Below, piece by piece: positions 1 to 5,371 of a DNA stretch of 9,543 nucleotides. The stretch is from assembly GCA_030705945.1 (NCBI GenBank), contig JAUZPS010000146.1, positions 1 to 9,543 of the forward strand, in the 5' to 3' direction. Positions within the stretch are counted from its first letter, which is position 1. Each line of letters opens with the position of its first letter. Made by a program: the position numbers and the translations under genes. The notes below the pieces were generated by a model. The model did no database searches. It saw only the letters and a program-made list of their open reading frames with translations, and was not told the origin of the DNA. The stretch comes from Bacillota bacterium. GTDB taxonomy: Bacteria; Bacillota; Clostridia; Acetivibrionales; DSM-2933.

Positions 1-86
1 AAAAAACTTAGCAACTGGTCGTTTTAAAAACTTGATATAATGGGTTTTCGTCATAAAAACTTGAACAAGGAATTTTTTGAAACGCC
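1..86 (+). repeat. Family A interspersed repeat, copy 1 (upstream of ftsQ)
   Basis: This 86-bp block recurs at 5228-5313 with only about five substitutions and at 1664-1749 in a more diverged form. It starts at the window edge, so its true left boundary is unknown. Its outer parts can pair: 20-29 (CGTTTTAAAA) with 75-84 (TTTTGAAACG). The interior holds CTTGATATAATGGG and ends in GGAATTTTTTGAAACGCC. The copy at 5228 has C where position 25 has T, so the pair becomes G-U here and the stem is kept for a + strand transcript. TATAAT at 36-41 could be a -10 element, but no good -35 is seen. It could be a MITE-like repeat or a structured leader. Confidence 0.8.
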
Positions 87-88
87 CT

Positions 89-173
89 AATCTATTACAT
101 TTATCTATAGCAAAATACTGTTAAAACAGTTCGTTATTTTGCTCTGCTAAATGTAAGATTAATAGTGATTTTA
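89..173. repeat. Family B palindromic hairpin repeat, copy 1
   Basis: An imperfect palindrome begins two bases after the A repeat. Three arms pair: AATCT (89-93) with AGATT (156-160), TTACATTTA (95-103) with TAAATGTAA (148-156, sharing one base with the first arm), and AGCAAAATA (109-117) with TATTTTGCT (135-143). A small CTGTT/AACAG hairpin sits at the centre. The tail GATTAATAGTGATTTTA (157-173) is identical in copy 2 at 3253-3269, and its reverse complement is nearly matched at 5121-5138. There is no poly-T run after the stem, so a terminator is unlikely. The rest of the gap, 174-213, holds only a 6-bp AAGCTT hairpin (184-199). Confidence 0.75.
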
Positions 174-227
174 ATATAGATGTAAGCTTAATAAAGCTTT
201 TAAATATTACGGCAAGGAGTAAGGCTC

Positions 228-1067
228 TTGAAATTACGAAGGATAAAAAGAGATAGCGAATTTCAATTAAAGAAACAAAAGAAAAATAAAAAAAACAAGA
301 GAATAATCAAGAGTATTAGAAGAGTTTTTCTTTTTGTTCTTGTTATTGTTTCGTTGTCTATGTTTGCCTTGTCATCTTTTTTTAATATCAAAAAGATAGT
401 AGTTTACGGAAACAGTAAACTGGACTCTAATTCTGTAATTTCATCAACAAAAATTCAAATAGGAAGTAACGGTTTCAAAAGAGTTGGAAATAAGCCGCTG
501 AACTTTTTTTTATTCAGATATGGGAATGAGGAAAAGAGTATTCTGAAAAGTTTTTCTTACGCAAAGAACGCAAAAGTTACGTTTTACATGCCTGATACTG
601 TTTGTATAGACATACAGGAAAGAAAGCCTCTCTTTTACATTGAACATGGAGGAGCTTTTCTCCTGATTGATGAGGACGGGGTTGCGCTTGAGGAAGCAAA
701 CAAGCCTTTTGGCAAAACTCTTTTTGTAAAAGGAATATCGTTTAAGAACTATGTGATTGGACAAGCTCTCAAAGCAGAGGATAATGATTATACTCAATAT
801 GTAAAAAAGCTTCTTGCGGAAATTCCTAAAAATGATGAAAGCAATAAACTTAAACTTATGCCACTTATTACGCAATTTGATTTAAGCAATCCATTCAAAA
901 TAAAAATAACTCTTGATAAGAGGATAACAGCAGATGTTGGAGATCTGAAGGAGATAGCTTATAGACTGGATTTTATAAGAAATATTTATTTTAATAAACT
1001 AAAGAAAAACGACAAAGGGAATCTCGAATATAATGATGATGGAAAATATAATTTTAAAAGTAATTAA
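228..1067 (+). CDS. ftsQ: Cell division protein FtsQ/DivIB
   Basis: Bitopic divisome protein (279 aa) that in the known family links the early Z-ring to the late septal synthesis proteins (FtsL/DivIC, FtsW/PBP2b) on the outer face of the membrane. A strongly basic cytoplasmic tail (residues 1-32, many Lys/Arg) is followed by one hydrophobic helix (about 33-52). A POTRA-like segment begins with FNIKKIVVYGNSKLD, and MPDTVCIDIQERKP closes it near 121-134, as is typical of FtsQ. A beta-rich domain follows and the tail is Lys/Asn-rich. The start is TTG: AAGGAG at 214-219 lies 8 nt upstream and no better ATG is present. The order ftsQ-sbp-ftsA-ftsZ supports the call. Family identity is firm. The exact end of the POTRA domain is an estimate. 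Confidence 0.9.
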   Translation: MKLRRIKRDSEFQLKKQKKNKKNKRIIKSIRRVFLFVLVIVSLSMFALSSFFNIKKIVVYGNSKLDSNSVISSTKIQIGSNGFKRVGNKPLNFFLFRYGNEEKSILKSFSYAKNAKVTFYMPDTVCIDIQERKPLFYIEHGGAFLLIDEDGVALEEANKPFGKTLFVKGISFKNYVIGQALKAEDNDYTQYVKKLLAEIPKNDESNKLKLMPLITQFDLSNPFKIKITLDKRITADVGDLKEIAYRLDFIRNIYFNKLKKNDKGNLEYNDDGKYNFKSN

Positions 1068-1176
1068 GGAAGGTATATATTTTGCAATATAAAAAAATTG
1101 ATGTAAAATGTTTATTGTAAAATATATAGATTAAGATCAATCACTTTTAATAAATATGATAATTAAGGAGGATAAC

Positions 1177-1524
1177 ATGTTACCACTTATTGGGATAATT
1201 GCTGGAATATTAATTGGAGTTTTTTTACCTTTTCAGATACCTTATCAATATTCAACTTATGTTGCTGTTGCAATTTTGGCGGCGCTTGATTCTGTATTCG
1301 GGGGAATTGCAGCTTCTATGCAGGGAAAGTTTGATATGAAGGTATTTTTATCGGGATTTTTTATGAACGCATTGTTGGCTGCAGCTTTGGCCTACATAGG
1401 TGATCAGCTTGGAATTCAGATATATTTGGCTGCTATATTTGCGTTTGGTAATAGATTATTTTTGAATTTTGCAATTATTCGTAGAATCCTATTGAATAAA
1501 TATTCAAAAAAAGATAATATATAA
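1177..1524 (+). CDS. sbp: Small basic protein Sbp (DUF1290 family)
   Basis: A 115-residue, very hydrophobic protein with about three to four membrane segments (roughly 2-19, 26-46, 56-76 and possibly 80-95) and a basic C-terminal tail (RRILLNKYSKK). Size, opening (MLPLIGIIAGILIG) and position between ftsQ and ftsA match the small basic protein found beside ftsA in Bacillus and clostridia. Its biochemical role is not established; location suggests a link to division or envelope work. An in-frame ATG at 1156 would add seven residues, but AAGGAGG at 1165-1171 lies inside that extension and 5 nt before the ATG at 1177, so 1177 is chosen. The 109-bp gap from ftsQ is AT-rich with no clear terminator, so co-transcription with ftsQ is likely. 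DUF881 genes that often flank sbp are absent. Confidence 0.85.
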   Translation: MLPLIGIIAGILIGVFLPFQIPYQYSTYVAVAILAALDSVFGGIAASMQGKFDMKVFLSGFFMNALLAAALAYIGDQLGIQIYLAAIFAFGNRLFLNFAIIRRILLNKYSKKDNI

Positions 1525-1590
1525 AATGAGTAATTTGCAAGATGTTCAAAATGATTTTAATCTATTCCCTATGTAAAACGCTTATATTAA

Positions 1591-1619
1591 TTGACATACA
1601 AACAAAAGTTAGCTTGTAA
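1591..1619 (+). promoter_or_regulatory. Weak candidate sigma-A promoter upstream of ftsA
   Basis: A perfect TTGACA (1591-1596) is followed 17 nt later by TTGTAA (1614-1619), which matches the -10 consensus poorly. It lies in the 289-bp gap between sbp and ftsA, upstream of the second A repeat. If used, the A repeat would lie in the ftsA 5' leader. Apart from this and the repeat, 1525-1663 shows nothing I can name. Confidence 0.25.
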
Positions 1620-1663
1620 CTATTTCTTTGTCATTTCTTGGGGATATTAAATAAGGCAGCATC

Positions 1664-1749
1664 AAAAAACTGGTATACTTAGCGTTTCAAAACTTGATAT
1701 AAAAGGCTATTTCAAATAAAACTTGAAAAAGGAATTTTTTGAAATATCC
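1664..1749 (+). repeat. Family A interspersed repeat, copy 2 (upstream of ftsA)
   Basis: A diverged copy of the 86-bp A repeat in the same orientation. Its left part is rearranged (ACTGGTATACTTAGC). The core CTTGATATAA, the spacing, and GGAATTTTTTGAAA are conserved. The outer stem is kept: GTTTCAAAA (1684-1692) pairs with TTTTGAAAT (1737-1745), eight Watson-Crick pairs plus one G-U. The repeat ends 64 nt before the ftsA start codon, close to the distance at the cellulase gene. Conservation of the stem despite divergence is the main hint of a function. Confidence 0.65.
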
Positions 1750-1813
1750 TTATTGAATGTATTTATAATTTGTAAACAACTATCTGGTCTTAAACTATAG
1801 GAGGTTTTCTTAA

Positions 1814-3040
1814 GTGGGAAACATTATCGTTGGCATAGATATCGGCGCTTCAAAAGTAACTACTGTTATAGGCCAAGTCAATAAGATTGGCCAATTGGAG
1901 ATTTTTGGCCAAGGTATGGAGCAGTGTAATGGCGTAAAAAAAGGTGTTATAGTTGATATAGAAAGCACATCTAACAGCATAAGATTATCGGTTCAGAAAG
2001 CAGAGTCAGCTGCGGGAGTGAAGGTGAACTCGGCGTATGTAAGCATAAATGGTATTCACACTTCCATAGTTAATAGCAGGGGAAGTATCAGCATATCAAA
2101 TGACAACCGAGAGATTTCTGGAAAAGATGTAGAAAGAGTCTTGTATGCGGCAAGAAGCATCAATATATCTGAAGACAGGGAGATAATTGATATTATACCT
2201 AGACAATTTATTGTTGATGGATATGATGAGATTATTGATCCTATAGGAATGGCAGGTCTTAAGCTTGAAGTTGACGCCGACATAATTACAGGGAAAATAA
2301 CATCTGTTCAGAATATCGTTAAGAGTATGGAGAGGGCTAATTTAAAAGTTGATGGTCTTATTGTGGAGGCGCTTGCCACTAGTGAACTAGCTCCAACCCA
2401 GGATGAAAAGGAAATGGGGGTCATATTGATTGATGTTGGAGCAGGTGTAACGGATATATCAGTGTTCAGAAACAAAAATATGATATTCAACGAATCAATT
2501 ACAGTCGGAGGAGATCATATAACCAATGATGTTGCTATAGGCCTCAAAATACCATATTCTGAGGCGGATAGAATCAAAAAAGAATTTGAGCTTGCGCTGA
2601 CGACATTGATCAAAAATGATCAGGAAGTTACTGTTATTGACATTAACGAAAACAAAAAGAAGACTGTGAAAGTATCTGAAATAGTAGAGATAATCGAAGC
2701 AAGAGTATTTGAAATATTTTCGCTCTGTAAAGAGTTGTTGGAAAAACAAAAAATTAAAGGCGACTTTGCGGCAGGTATAGTACTGACGGGTGGAGGAATA
2801 TCCTATGTTGAAGGCTGTAGGGAACTAGCAAATGAAGTCTTTAATCTGCCCACAAGGATTGCTTCATACAAGCTTGATATTGTATCTAAACCTGAATATT
2901 CAACAGCTGCAGGTATTGTAAAATATATTGCGTCCCATAGTAAAGGCAATTCGTTTGGAAGCGAAGTAAAAAATCAAAAGCAGAAAGCTCAAAAGAAAGA
3001 GGCTAGTCTTTTAAAAAGAATTTTAAAAATTTTTACTTGA
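1814..3040 (+). CDS. ftsA: Cell division protein FtsA
   Basis: Actin-like ATPase (408 aa) that anchors FtsZ filaments to the inner face of the membrane and recruits later division proteins. ATP-site motifs are visible: phosphate-1 GIDIGASKV (7-15), phosphate-2 IDVGAGVTD (206-214) and the adenosine motif LTGGGI (324-329). The FtsA-specific 1C region lies roughly between 85 and 165. After a Lys/Gln-rich linker, the protein ends in the amphipathic segment ASLLKRILKIFT (397-408), which fits the membrane-targeting helix. The start is GTG, with AGGAGGT at 1799-1805 and an 8-nt spacer. Length is normal for the family. An A repeat lies just upstream. A long repeat-containing gap, with a possible promoter, separates it from ftsZ. 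No intrinsic terminator is obvious after the stop. Confidence 0.96.
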   Translation: MGNIIVGIDIGASKVTTVIGQVNKIGQLEIFGQGMEQCNGVKKGVIVDIESTSNSIRLSVQKAESAAGVKVNSAYVSINGIHTSIVNSRGSISISNDNREISGKDVERVLYAARSINISEDREIIDIIPRQFIVDGYDEIIDPIGMAGLKLEVDADIITGKITSVQNIVKSMERANLKVDGLIVEALATSELAPTQDEKEMGVILIDVGAGVTDISVFRNKNMIFNESITVGGDHITNDVAIGLKIPYSEADRIKKEFELALTTLIKNDQEVTVIDINENKKKTVKVSEIVEIIEARVFEIFSLCKELLEKQKIKGDFAAGIVLTGGGISYVEGCRELANEVFNLPTRIASYKLDIVSKPEYSTAAGIVKYIASHSKGNSFGSEVKNQKQKAQKKEASLLKRILKIFT

Positions 3041-3070
3041 TTTTTATTACAAATGAGTTCTTATTTACGA

Positions 3071-3099
3071 TATACATTGTTCTAAAATTGTTATATAAT
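3071..3099 (+). promoter_or_regulatory. Candidate sigma-A promoter in the ftsA-ftsZ gap (distal)
   Basis: TATACA (3071-3076) and a perfect TATAAT (3094-3099) are separated by 17 nt. If used for ftsZ it would give a leader of more than 550 nt containing two B-family hairpins and another stem. The surroundings are very AT-rich, so a chance match is quite possible. Confidence 0.4.
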
Positions 3100-3182
3100 A
3101 TTAAAATAATTATACGCTTATTGCTTTAAGTTGAATAATGAGGTATTATTATTTTGAGTGTTTTTGTAAATTTATTAAAATC

Positions 3183-3270
3183 AATAAACCTATTACGCTT
3201 GAAAATAGCAAAATTAAGCTGATGTATTTCTGTTTTGCTCTCTCAAATTCAGGATTAATAGTGATTTTAG
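3183..3270. repeat. Family B palindromic repeat, copy 2 (decayed)
   Basis: Aligned with copy 1 over its whole length: AACCTATTA against AATCTATTA, the shared AGCAAAA (3207-3213) pairing with TTTTGCT (3233-3239), and an identical 17-nt tail GATTAATAGTGATTTTA (3253-3269). The outer arms no longer pair well, so this looks like an older, degenerating copy. Orientation is the same as copy 1. Confidence 0.6.
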
Positions 3271-3333
3271 TTAAATAGTTTCAATTAAATATTGAATATT
3301 AACTTATAAACGTATATGTGAGGCAGGCTAATT

Positions 3334-3375
3334 TATAGTAAGAATTATATAGGAGATTATCCGATAATTACTATA
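3334..3375. other. Stem-loop with AGGAG in its loop
   Basis: TATAGTAAGAATTAT (3334-3348) pairs with ATAATTACTATA (3364-3375), giving about 12 pairs with a small bulge. The loop (3349-3363) carries AGGAG. No ATG, GTG or TTG follows at a suitable distance, and the frame after it soon stops, so it is not an obvious small gene. It sits between two B repeats in the ftsA-ftsZ gap. It may be an RNA structure or a remnant. Confidence 0.4.
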
Positions 3376-3419
3376 TTTAATTTCAACAAATCGACATTTG
3401 ATATATTATTAAAGCTATA

Positions 3420-3484
3420 TCTTACATTTTGTAAAGCAAATTAAACAATGTGTCTTTCTTAAGTTTGCTTTCCAAAATGTAAGA
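3420..3484. repeat. Family B palindromic hairpin repeat, copy 3
   Basis: TCTTACATTTTGTAAAGCAAA (3420-3440) is complementary to 3464-3484 at 20 of 21 positions, which makes this the best-paired member of the family. The arms share the TCTTACATTT / AAATGTAAGA ends with the copies at 89 and 5117. The loop is 23 nt and is not followed by a T-run. It lies about 180 bp before the ftsZ start. Confidence 0.7.
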
Positions 3485-3564
3485 TTAAGTTTGTAGTTAT
3501 AGATTTCGGGCTGTAAATAAGTTACAAGTATTAAGCTTTAGTATTTTGTGAAATGCTTTTTTAG

Positions 3565-3598
3565 CGAACTGACAACCATACAGTTCGGTATCTATAAA
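3565..3598 (+). promoter_or_regulatory. Candidate proximal ftsZ promoter overlapped by an inverted repeat
   Basis: CTGACA (3569-3574) and TATAAA (3593-3598) each match the sigma-A consensus at five of six positions, with an 18-nt spacer. They lie 65 nt before the ftsZ start codon. A perfect 7-bp inverted repeat, CGAACTG (3565-3571) and CAGTTCG (3581-3587), covers the -35 box and half the spacer, which is a typical place for a repressor operator. No regulator can be named. Confidence 0.45.
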
Positions 3599-3647
3599 CA
3601 AATTGTTTTTATACGTTATTTTAGCCGCTATTAACAAATGAAAAATG

Positions 3648-3654
3648 AAGGGGG
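3648..3654 (+). promoter_or_regulatory. Ribosome binding site that fixes the ftsZ start
   Basis: AAGGGGG ends 8 nt before TTG at 3663. The in-frame ATG at 3645 lies immediately upstream of this site, so the site cannot serve it. The TTG start also gives the MLEFD opening that I recall as usual for clostridial FtsZ. Confidence 0.7.
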
Positions 3655-3662
3655 ACTTAAAA

Positions 3663-4796
3663 TTGCTGGAGTTTGATATCGATCTTGAACAATTTGCTCA
3701 GATAAAAGTTATAGGTGTAGGCGGTGGAGGTAATAATGCTGTCAACAGAATGATAACTGCCGGATTACGCGGTGTCGAGTTTATTGCTATAAATACGGAT
3801 AAACAAGCTTTGTTTTTGTCAAAATCAAATACTAAAATTCAAATTGGAGACAAGCTTACAAAAGGGTTAGGAGCCGGCGCCAATCCTGAAATTGGGGAGA
3901 AGGCGGCAAATGAAAGTAAGGACGAAATTGCCCAATCAATAAAAGGCGCGGACATGGTTTTTGTCACAGCTGGTATGGGCGGAGGAACAGGAACCGGAGC
4001 AGCTCCTGTTGTAGCTCAGATTGCAAAAGAAATGGGTATTCTTACTGTTGGTGTTGTCACCAAACCTTTTATGTTTGAAGGCAGAAAAAGAATGCAGCAT
4101 GCTGAACGAGGCATTGAAAACCTCAAATCAACCGTGGATACTCTGGTAACAATTCCAAATGACAGACTTTTGCAGGTTGCAGAGAAGAAAACATCTATAG
4201 TGGATGCCTTCAGAATAGCGGATGATGTATTGAGACAGGGTGTTCAGGGTATATCCGACTTAATCGCTGTACCTGGTCTTGTCAATCTTGACTTTGCAGA
4301 TGTGAAGACAATTATGTTAAATACAGGAATAGCTCATATGGGTATAGGTAGAGCCGCTGGTGAAAATAGAGCGGAAGAGGCTGCAAGACAAGCAATTCAT
4401 AGTCCTCTTTTGGAAACCTCTATTGACGGAGCGCGTGGTGTTCTGCTTAATATTACTGGCGGAGCTGACCTTGGATTATTTGAAGTAAATACCGCTGCTG
4501 AATTGGTGCAGCAGTCTGCTGATCCTGACGCTAATATTATATTTGGAGCTGTTATTGATGAAAACCTTAAGGACGAAATACTCATAACAGTTATTGCAAC
4601 TGGATTTGATAAAGTACCAATCGTAAAGAAGGTAGACAAACCTTTTGATAAGAATATAGAAAAGCCTGCTGATAAGAATTCGTCAAACACAGCAAATAAT
4701 GAAAGATCACAACCAACATATAACAATAATTCAAATGCGGGACAGAGTGATGAATTAGATATACCTACATTTTTAAGAAGAAATAGATTTAAGTAA
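3663..4796 (+). CDS. ftsZ: Cell division GTPase FtsZ
   Basis: Tubulin-like GTPase (377 aa from the TTG start) that polymerises into the Z-ring at midcell. Visible motifs in this numbering are GVGGGGNNAVNRM near the N-terminus, the tubulin signature GGGTGTG at 106-112, NDRLL near 166-170 and the T7 loop NLDFADV at 208-214, whose Asp residues complete the GTPase site of the next subunit. A short Lys/Asn-rich linker (about 320-362) leads to the conserved tail DELDIPTFLRRNRFK, which binds FtsA and SepF in the known family. An upstream ATG at 3645 would add six residues but overlaps the ribosome binding site. A strong intrinsic terminator follows. The wide upstream gap with its own candidate promoters suggests expression partly independent of ftsA. 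Confidence 0.97.
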   Translation: MLEFDIDLEQFAQIKVIGVGGGGNNAVNRMITAGLRGVEFIAINTDKQALFLSKSNTKIQIGDKLTKGLGAGANPEIGEKAANESKDEIAQSIKGADMVFVTAGMGGGTGTGAAPVVAQIAKEMGILTVGVVTKPFMFEGRKRMQHAERGIENLKSTVDTLVTIPNDRLLQVAEKKTSIVDAFRIADDVLRQGVQGISDLIAVPGLVNLDFADVKTIMLNTGIAHMGIGRAAGENRAEEAARQAIHSPLLETSIDGARGVLLNITGGADLGLFEVNTAAELVQQSADPDANIIFGAVIDENLKDEILITVIATGFDKVPIVKKVDKPFDKNIEKPADKNSSNTANNERSQPTYNNNSNAGQSDELDIPTFLRRNRFK

Positions 4797-4821
4797 AGAT
4801 TTGTTATTAATTTAAAGAAGC

Positions 4822-4919
4822 AGTATAGTTAAGAATGAAGTATTATTAAAAAAGAAGCTTATTAAAAAAGAGTATAGTTAAGAAAGAAGCTTTGTTAAAA
4901 TAAAATATTAAGTATTTAA
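4822..4919. repeat. Two-unit imperfect tandem repeat, 49-bp period
   Basis: AGTATAGTTAAGAATGAAG (4822-4840) recurs as AGTATAGTTAAGAAAGAAG (4871-4889), one change in 19 and exactly 49 bp apart. The remainder of the units is looser and contains further TTAAAAAAGAAGC-like submotifs. It lies between the ftsZ stop and its terminator, so it is probably in the 3' untranslated part of the ftsZ transcript. Confidence 0.6.
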
Positions 4920-4950
4920 AAGGGTGATAGATAATATCCGCCCTTTTTTA
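4918..4950 (+). terminator. Intrinsic terminator of ftsZ
   Basis: AAAAGGG (4918-4924) pairs with CCCTTTT (4941-4947), extended inside by GATA (4926-4929) with TATC (4935-4938). The stem runs straight into a run of six T (4944-4949). It separates the division genes from the cellulase gene. Confidence 0.8.
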
Positions 4951-5066
4951 TTGCGTTTTTATATATATTATTTATAATTCATAGACAGTTCAAAATTATT
5001 TAAATTTGGTAGGATTTACCCAAGCGATAGTCAGCAATTATAATGAATAAAAGCCAAGCTACACAA

Positions 5067-5095
5067 TTGACAGGGGGAAGTGATAAATTTAGTAT
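5067..5095 (+). promoter_or_regulatory. Candidate promoter of the cellulase gene
   Basis: A perfect TTGACA (5067-5072) and TAGTAT (5090-5095) are separated by 17 nt, downstream of the ftsZ terminator. Transcription from here would give a leader of about 270 nt holding one B hairpin and one A repeat. The sequence 4951-5066 shows nothing else I can name. Confidence 0.45.
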
Positions 5096-5116
5096 TAGAT
5101 TATGACTCATTTTAGG

Positions 5117-5221
5117 TATATAAAAAGCACTATTAATCTTACATTTGACGGAGCAAAATAACGAACGCTTTAACGTTATTTTGTGATAGGCAAATGTAAA
5201 AGATTAATTGCTTTTTATATA
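5117..5221. repeat. Family B palindromic hairpin repeat, copy 4 (longest)
   Basis: A palindrome across 105 nt. The ends TATATAAAAAGC (5117-5128) and GCTTTTTATATA (5210-5221) pair perfectly. The AATCT / AGATT and TACATTTG / CAAATGTA arms pair with a small bulge. The inner AAAATAACG (5155-5163) pairs with CGTTATTTT (5174-5182) around a 10-nt loop. This is the most complete copy and shows that the family has terminal inverted repeats, as expected of a MITE-like element. It abuts an A repeat six bases further on. Confidence 0.8.
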
Positions 5222-5227
5222 GTATCA

Positions 5228-5313
5228 AAAAAACTTAGCAATTGGTCGTTTCAAAGACTTGATATAATGGGCTTTCGTCATATAAACTTGAACAAGGAAT
5301 TTTTTGAAACGCC
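5228..5313 (+). repeat. Family A interspersed repeat, copy 3 (upstream of the cellulase)
   Basis: Matches copy 1 at about 81 of 86 positions in the same orientation. The outer stem CGTTTCAAA (5247-5255) and TTTGAAACG (5303-5311) pairs fully, and GG/CC extends it past one bulged T. An inner TATAATG / CATATA pairing is possible. TATAAT occurs at 5263-5268, with TTGGTC (5242-5247) at a short 15-nt spacing. The repeat ends 58 nt before the start codon of the cellulase. Confidence 0.8.
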
Positions 5314-5371
5314 ATTAATAAATCGCTAATATACTTCAGCGCATTGACATTATTTTTTTAGGAGGTTTTGT

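Noticed and set aside
1156..1176. ATG at 1156 as the sbp start
   Set aside because: No ribosome site upstream, whereas AAGGAGG at 1165-1171 fits the ATG at 1177.
1538..1660. Further decayed B repeat between sbp and ftsA
   Set aside because: TTTAAT...CCC and GGGGATATTAAA could pair, but the shared B core and ends are missing.
3364..3444. Possible small peptide after AGGAG at 3351
   Set aside because: The frame would need ATA as start, is 26 codons long, and reads into a B repeat.
3645..3662. ATG at 3645 as the ftsZ start
   Set aside because: The only good ribosome site (3648-3654) overlaps it and fits the TTG at 3663 with an 8-nt spacer.
4397..4726. Minus-strand frame of 109 aa inside ftsZ
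   Set aside because: Shadow of a firmly identified gene; no ribosome site or family resemblance. The same applies to minus-strand frames within ftsQ, ftsA and the cellulase.
1..5313. A repeats as a CRISPR array
   Set aside because: Copies are kilobases apart, 86 bp long and diverged; there are no regular spacers.
5344..5349. TTGACA just before the cellulase ribosome site
   Set aside because: A start site from this -35 would fall inside the gene and no -10 box is present.
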